The translations under genes and the position numbers were made by a program. A stretch of DNA of 5,880 nucleotides from Anaerolineales bacterium (GTDB taxonomy: Bacteria; Chloroflexota; Anaerolineae; Anaerolineales; UBA11858). Below, one piece after another: positions 5,429 to 5,880 of this stretch. Location of the stretch: the NCBI GenBank assembly GCA_015485245.1, contig WFTY01000367.1, positions 1-5,880 on the forward strand, written 5' to 3'. The notes beneath the pieces are model-generated. The model was not told the DNA's origin. It ran no database searches and saw only the letters and a list, made by a program, of their open reading frames with translations. Each line of letters opens with the position of its first letter. Position 1 is the first letter of the stretch.

Positions 5429-5880
5429 ATGAATCGATTAGAGCGACTTCGCGAGATTGACCGGCGGTTGCTGGTCATCCTTCTTATTGTGTTTGTGCAG
5501 ATGCTGGGCGGTTCGATTGTGCTGCCCGTGTTGCCCCTCTACGCGCAGCGCGGCTTTGACCTCTCGCCGCCGGCGATCACTTTGCTGGTGTCGTCTTATT
5601 TCATGGCGCAGTTCGTCGCCGGGCCGCTGTTGGGCCGCCTTTCGGATGTGCGCGGCCGCCTGCCGGTGTTGATCGTCAGCCAGATTGGGACGACGATAAG
5701 CTTTGCGATGATGGGGCTGGCGCAGGGCGCAGTGATGCTGTTCGCCGCCCGCGTTCTGGACGGGGCGACCGGCGGAAACATCATCGTCGCCCAGGCCTAT
5801 ATCACCGACATCACCTCGAAGGAGCGGCGCACCGAGGTGCTGGGATACATCTTCGCGGCTTTCGGGTTGGGGTTTATCTT
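5429..5880 (+). CDS. MFS transporter, TetA-like DHA1 group (N-terminal part, cut by window end)
   Basis: The first 150 codons are open to the window edge; the family normally has about 390-420 residues. TM1 is about 14-37, ending at V-L-P-V-L-P-L-Y-A. MFS motif A lies between TM2 and TM3 as G65-P-L-L-G-R-L-S-D73-V-R-G-R77. A TetA-like TM4 signature follows: F-A-A-R-V-L-D-G-A-T-G-G-N (105-117), then A-Q-A-Y-I-T-D-I-T-S-K-E-R-R (121-134) and F-A-A-F-G-L-G-F (142-149). These match tetracycline/multidrug:H+ antiporters of the DHA1 type, although most chromosomal relatives export unknown compounds, so resistance should not be assumed. The ATG at 5429 is chosen because it begins a typical MFS N-terminus (MNRLERLREIDRR) just before TM1. 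The upstream DMT gene ends 42 bases earlier on the same strand. Confidence 0.9.
   Translation, partial: MNRLERLREIDRRLLVILLIVFVQMLGGSIVLPVLPLYAQRGFDLSPPAITLLVSSYFMAQFVAGPLLGRLSDVRGRLPVLIVSQIGTTISFAMMGLAQGAVMLFAARVLDGATGGNIIVAQAYITDITSKERRTEVLGYIFAAFGLGFI

Overview
The window looks like an ordinary stretch of a GC-rich bacterial chromosome. It probably comes from an uncultured Chloroflexota/Anaerolineae-type organism. That guess rests on the overall style: small single-function genes, a YprB-like exonuclease with a helical-repeat tail, and a TIGR02436 four-helix-bundle gene flanked by GAC/GTC heptad repeats. No rRNA, tRNA or marker gene is present to settle it.

Layout. Positions 50-661 hold a compact element. 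It consists of one small gene (four-helix-bundle / S23 family, minus strand) bounded on each side by an inverted array of 7-base repeats. The two flanks are also inverted copies of each other. Next on the minus strand come an M20 metallopeptidase (623-1885), whose last codons lie inside the right-hand array, a small membrane-anchored haem-binding protein (1973-2404), an alpha/beta-hydrolase carboxylesterase (2440-3204) and a YprB-like DEDD exonuclease with a TPR-like C-terminus (3209-4444). All five genes read leftwards. The exonuclease-esterase pair is separated by 4 bases and is almost certainly one operon. The 35-base gap to the haem-binding gene allows it to join that operon. The 87-base gap before the M20 gene contains a strong hairpin that may mark the end of the transcript unit.

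At about 4445-4504 transcription diverges. Overlapping promoter-like sequences on the two strands share the same TATA core. To the right, on the plus strand, are a 10-TM EamA/DMT-family permease (4505-5386) and, 42 bases on, the first 150 codons of a TetA-like MFS transporter (5429 to the window edge).

No shared pathway links the genes; they look like housekeeping or nutrient-scavenging functions. The part most worth attention is the element at 50-661. Its S23-type gene is enclosed by nested inverted repeats that could form either two local hairpins or one long stem around the gene. This recalls the 23S rRNA intervening sequences where the family was first named, but here it sits at the 3' end of a protein gene.
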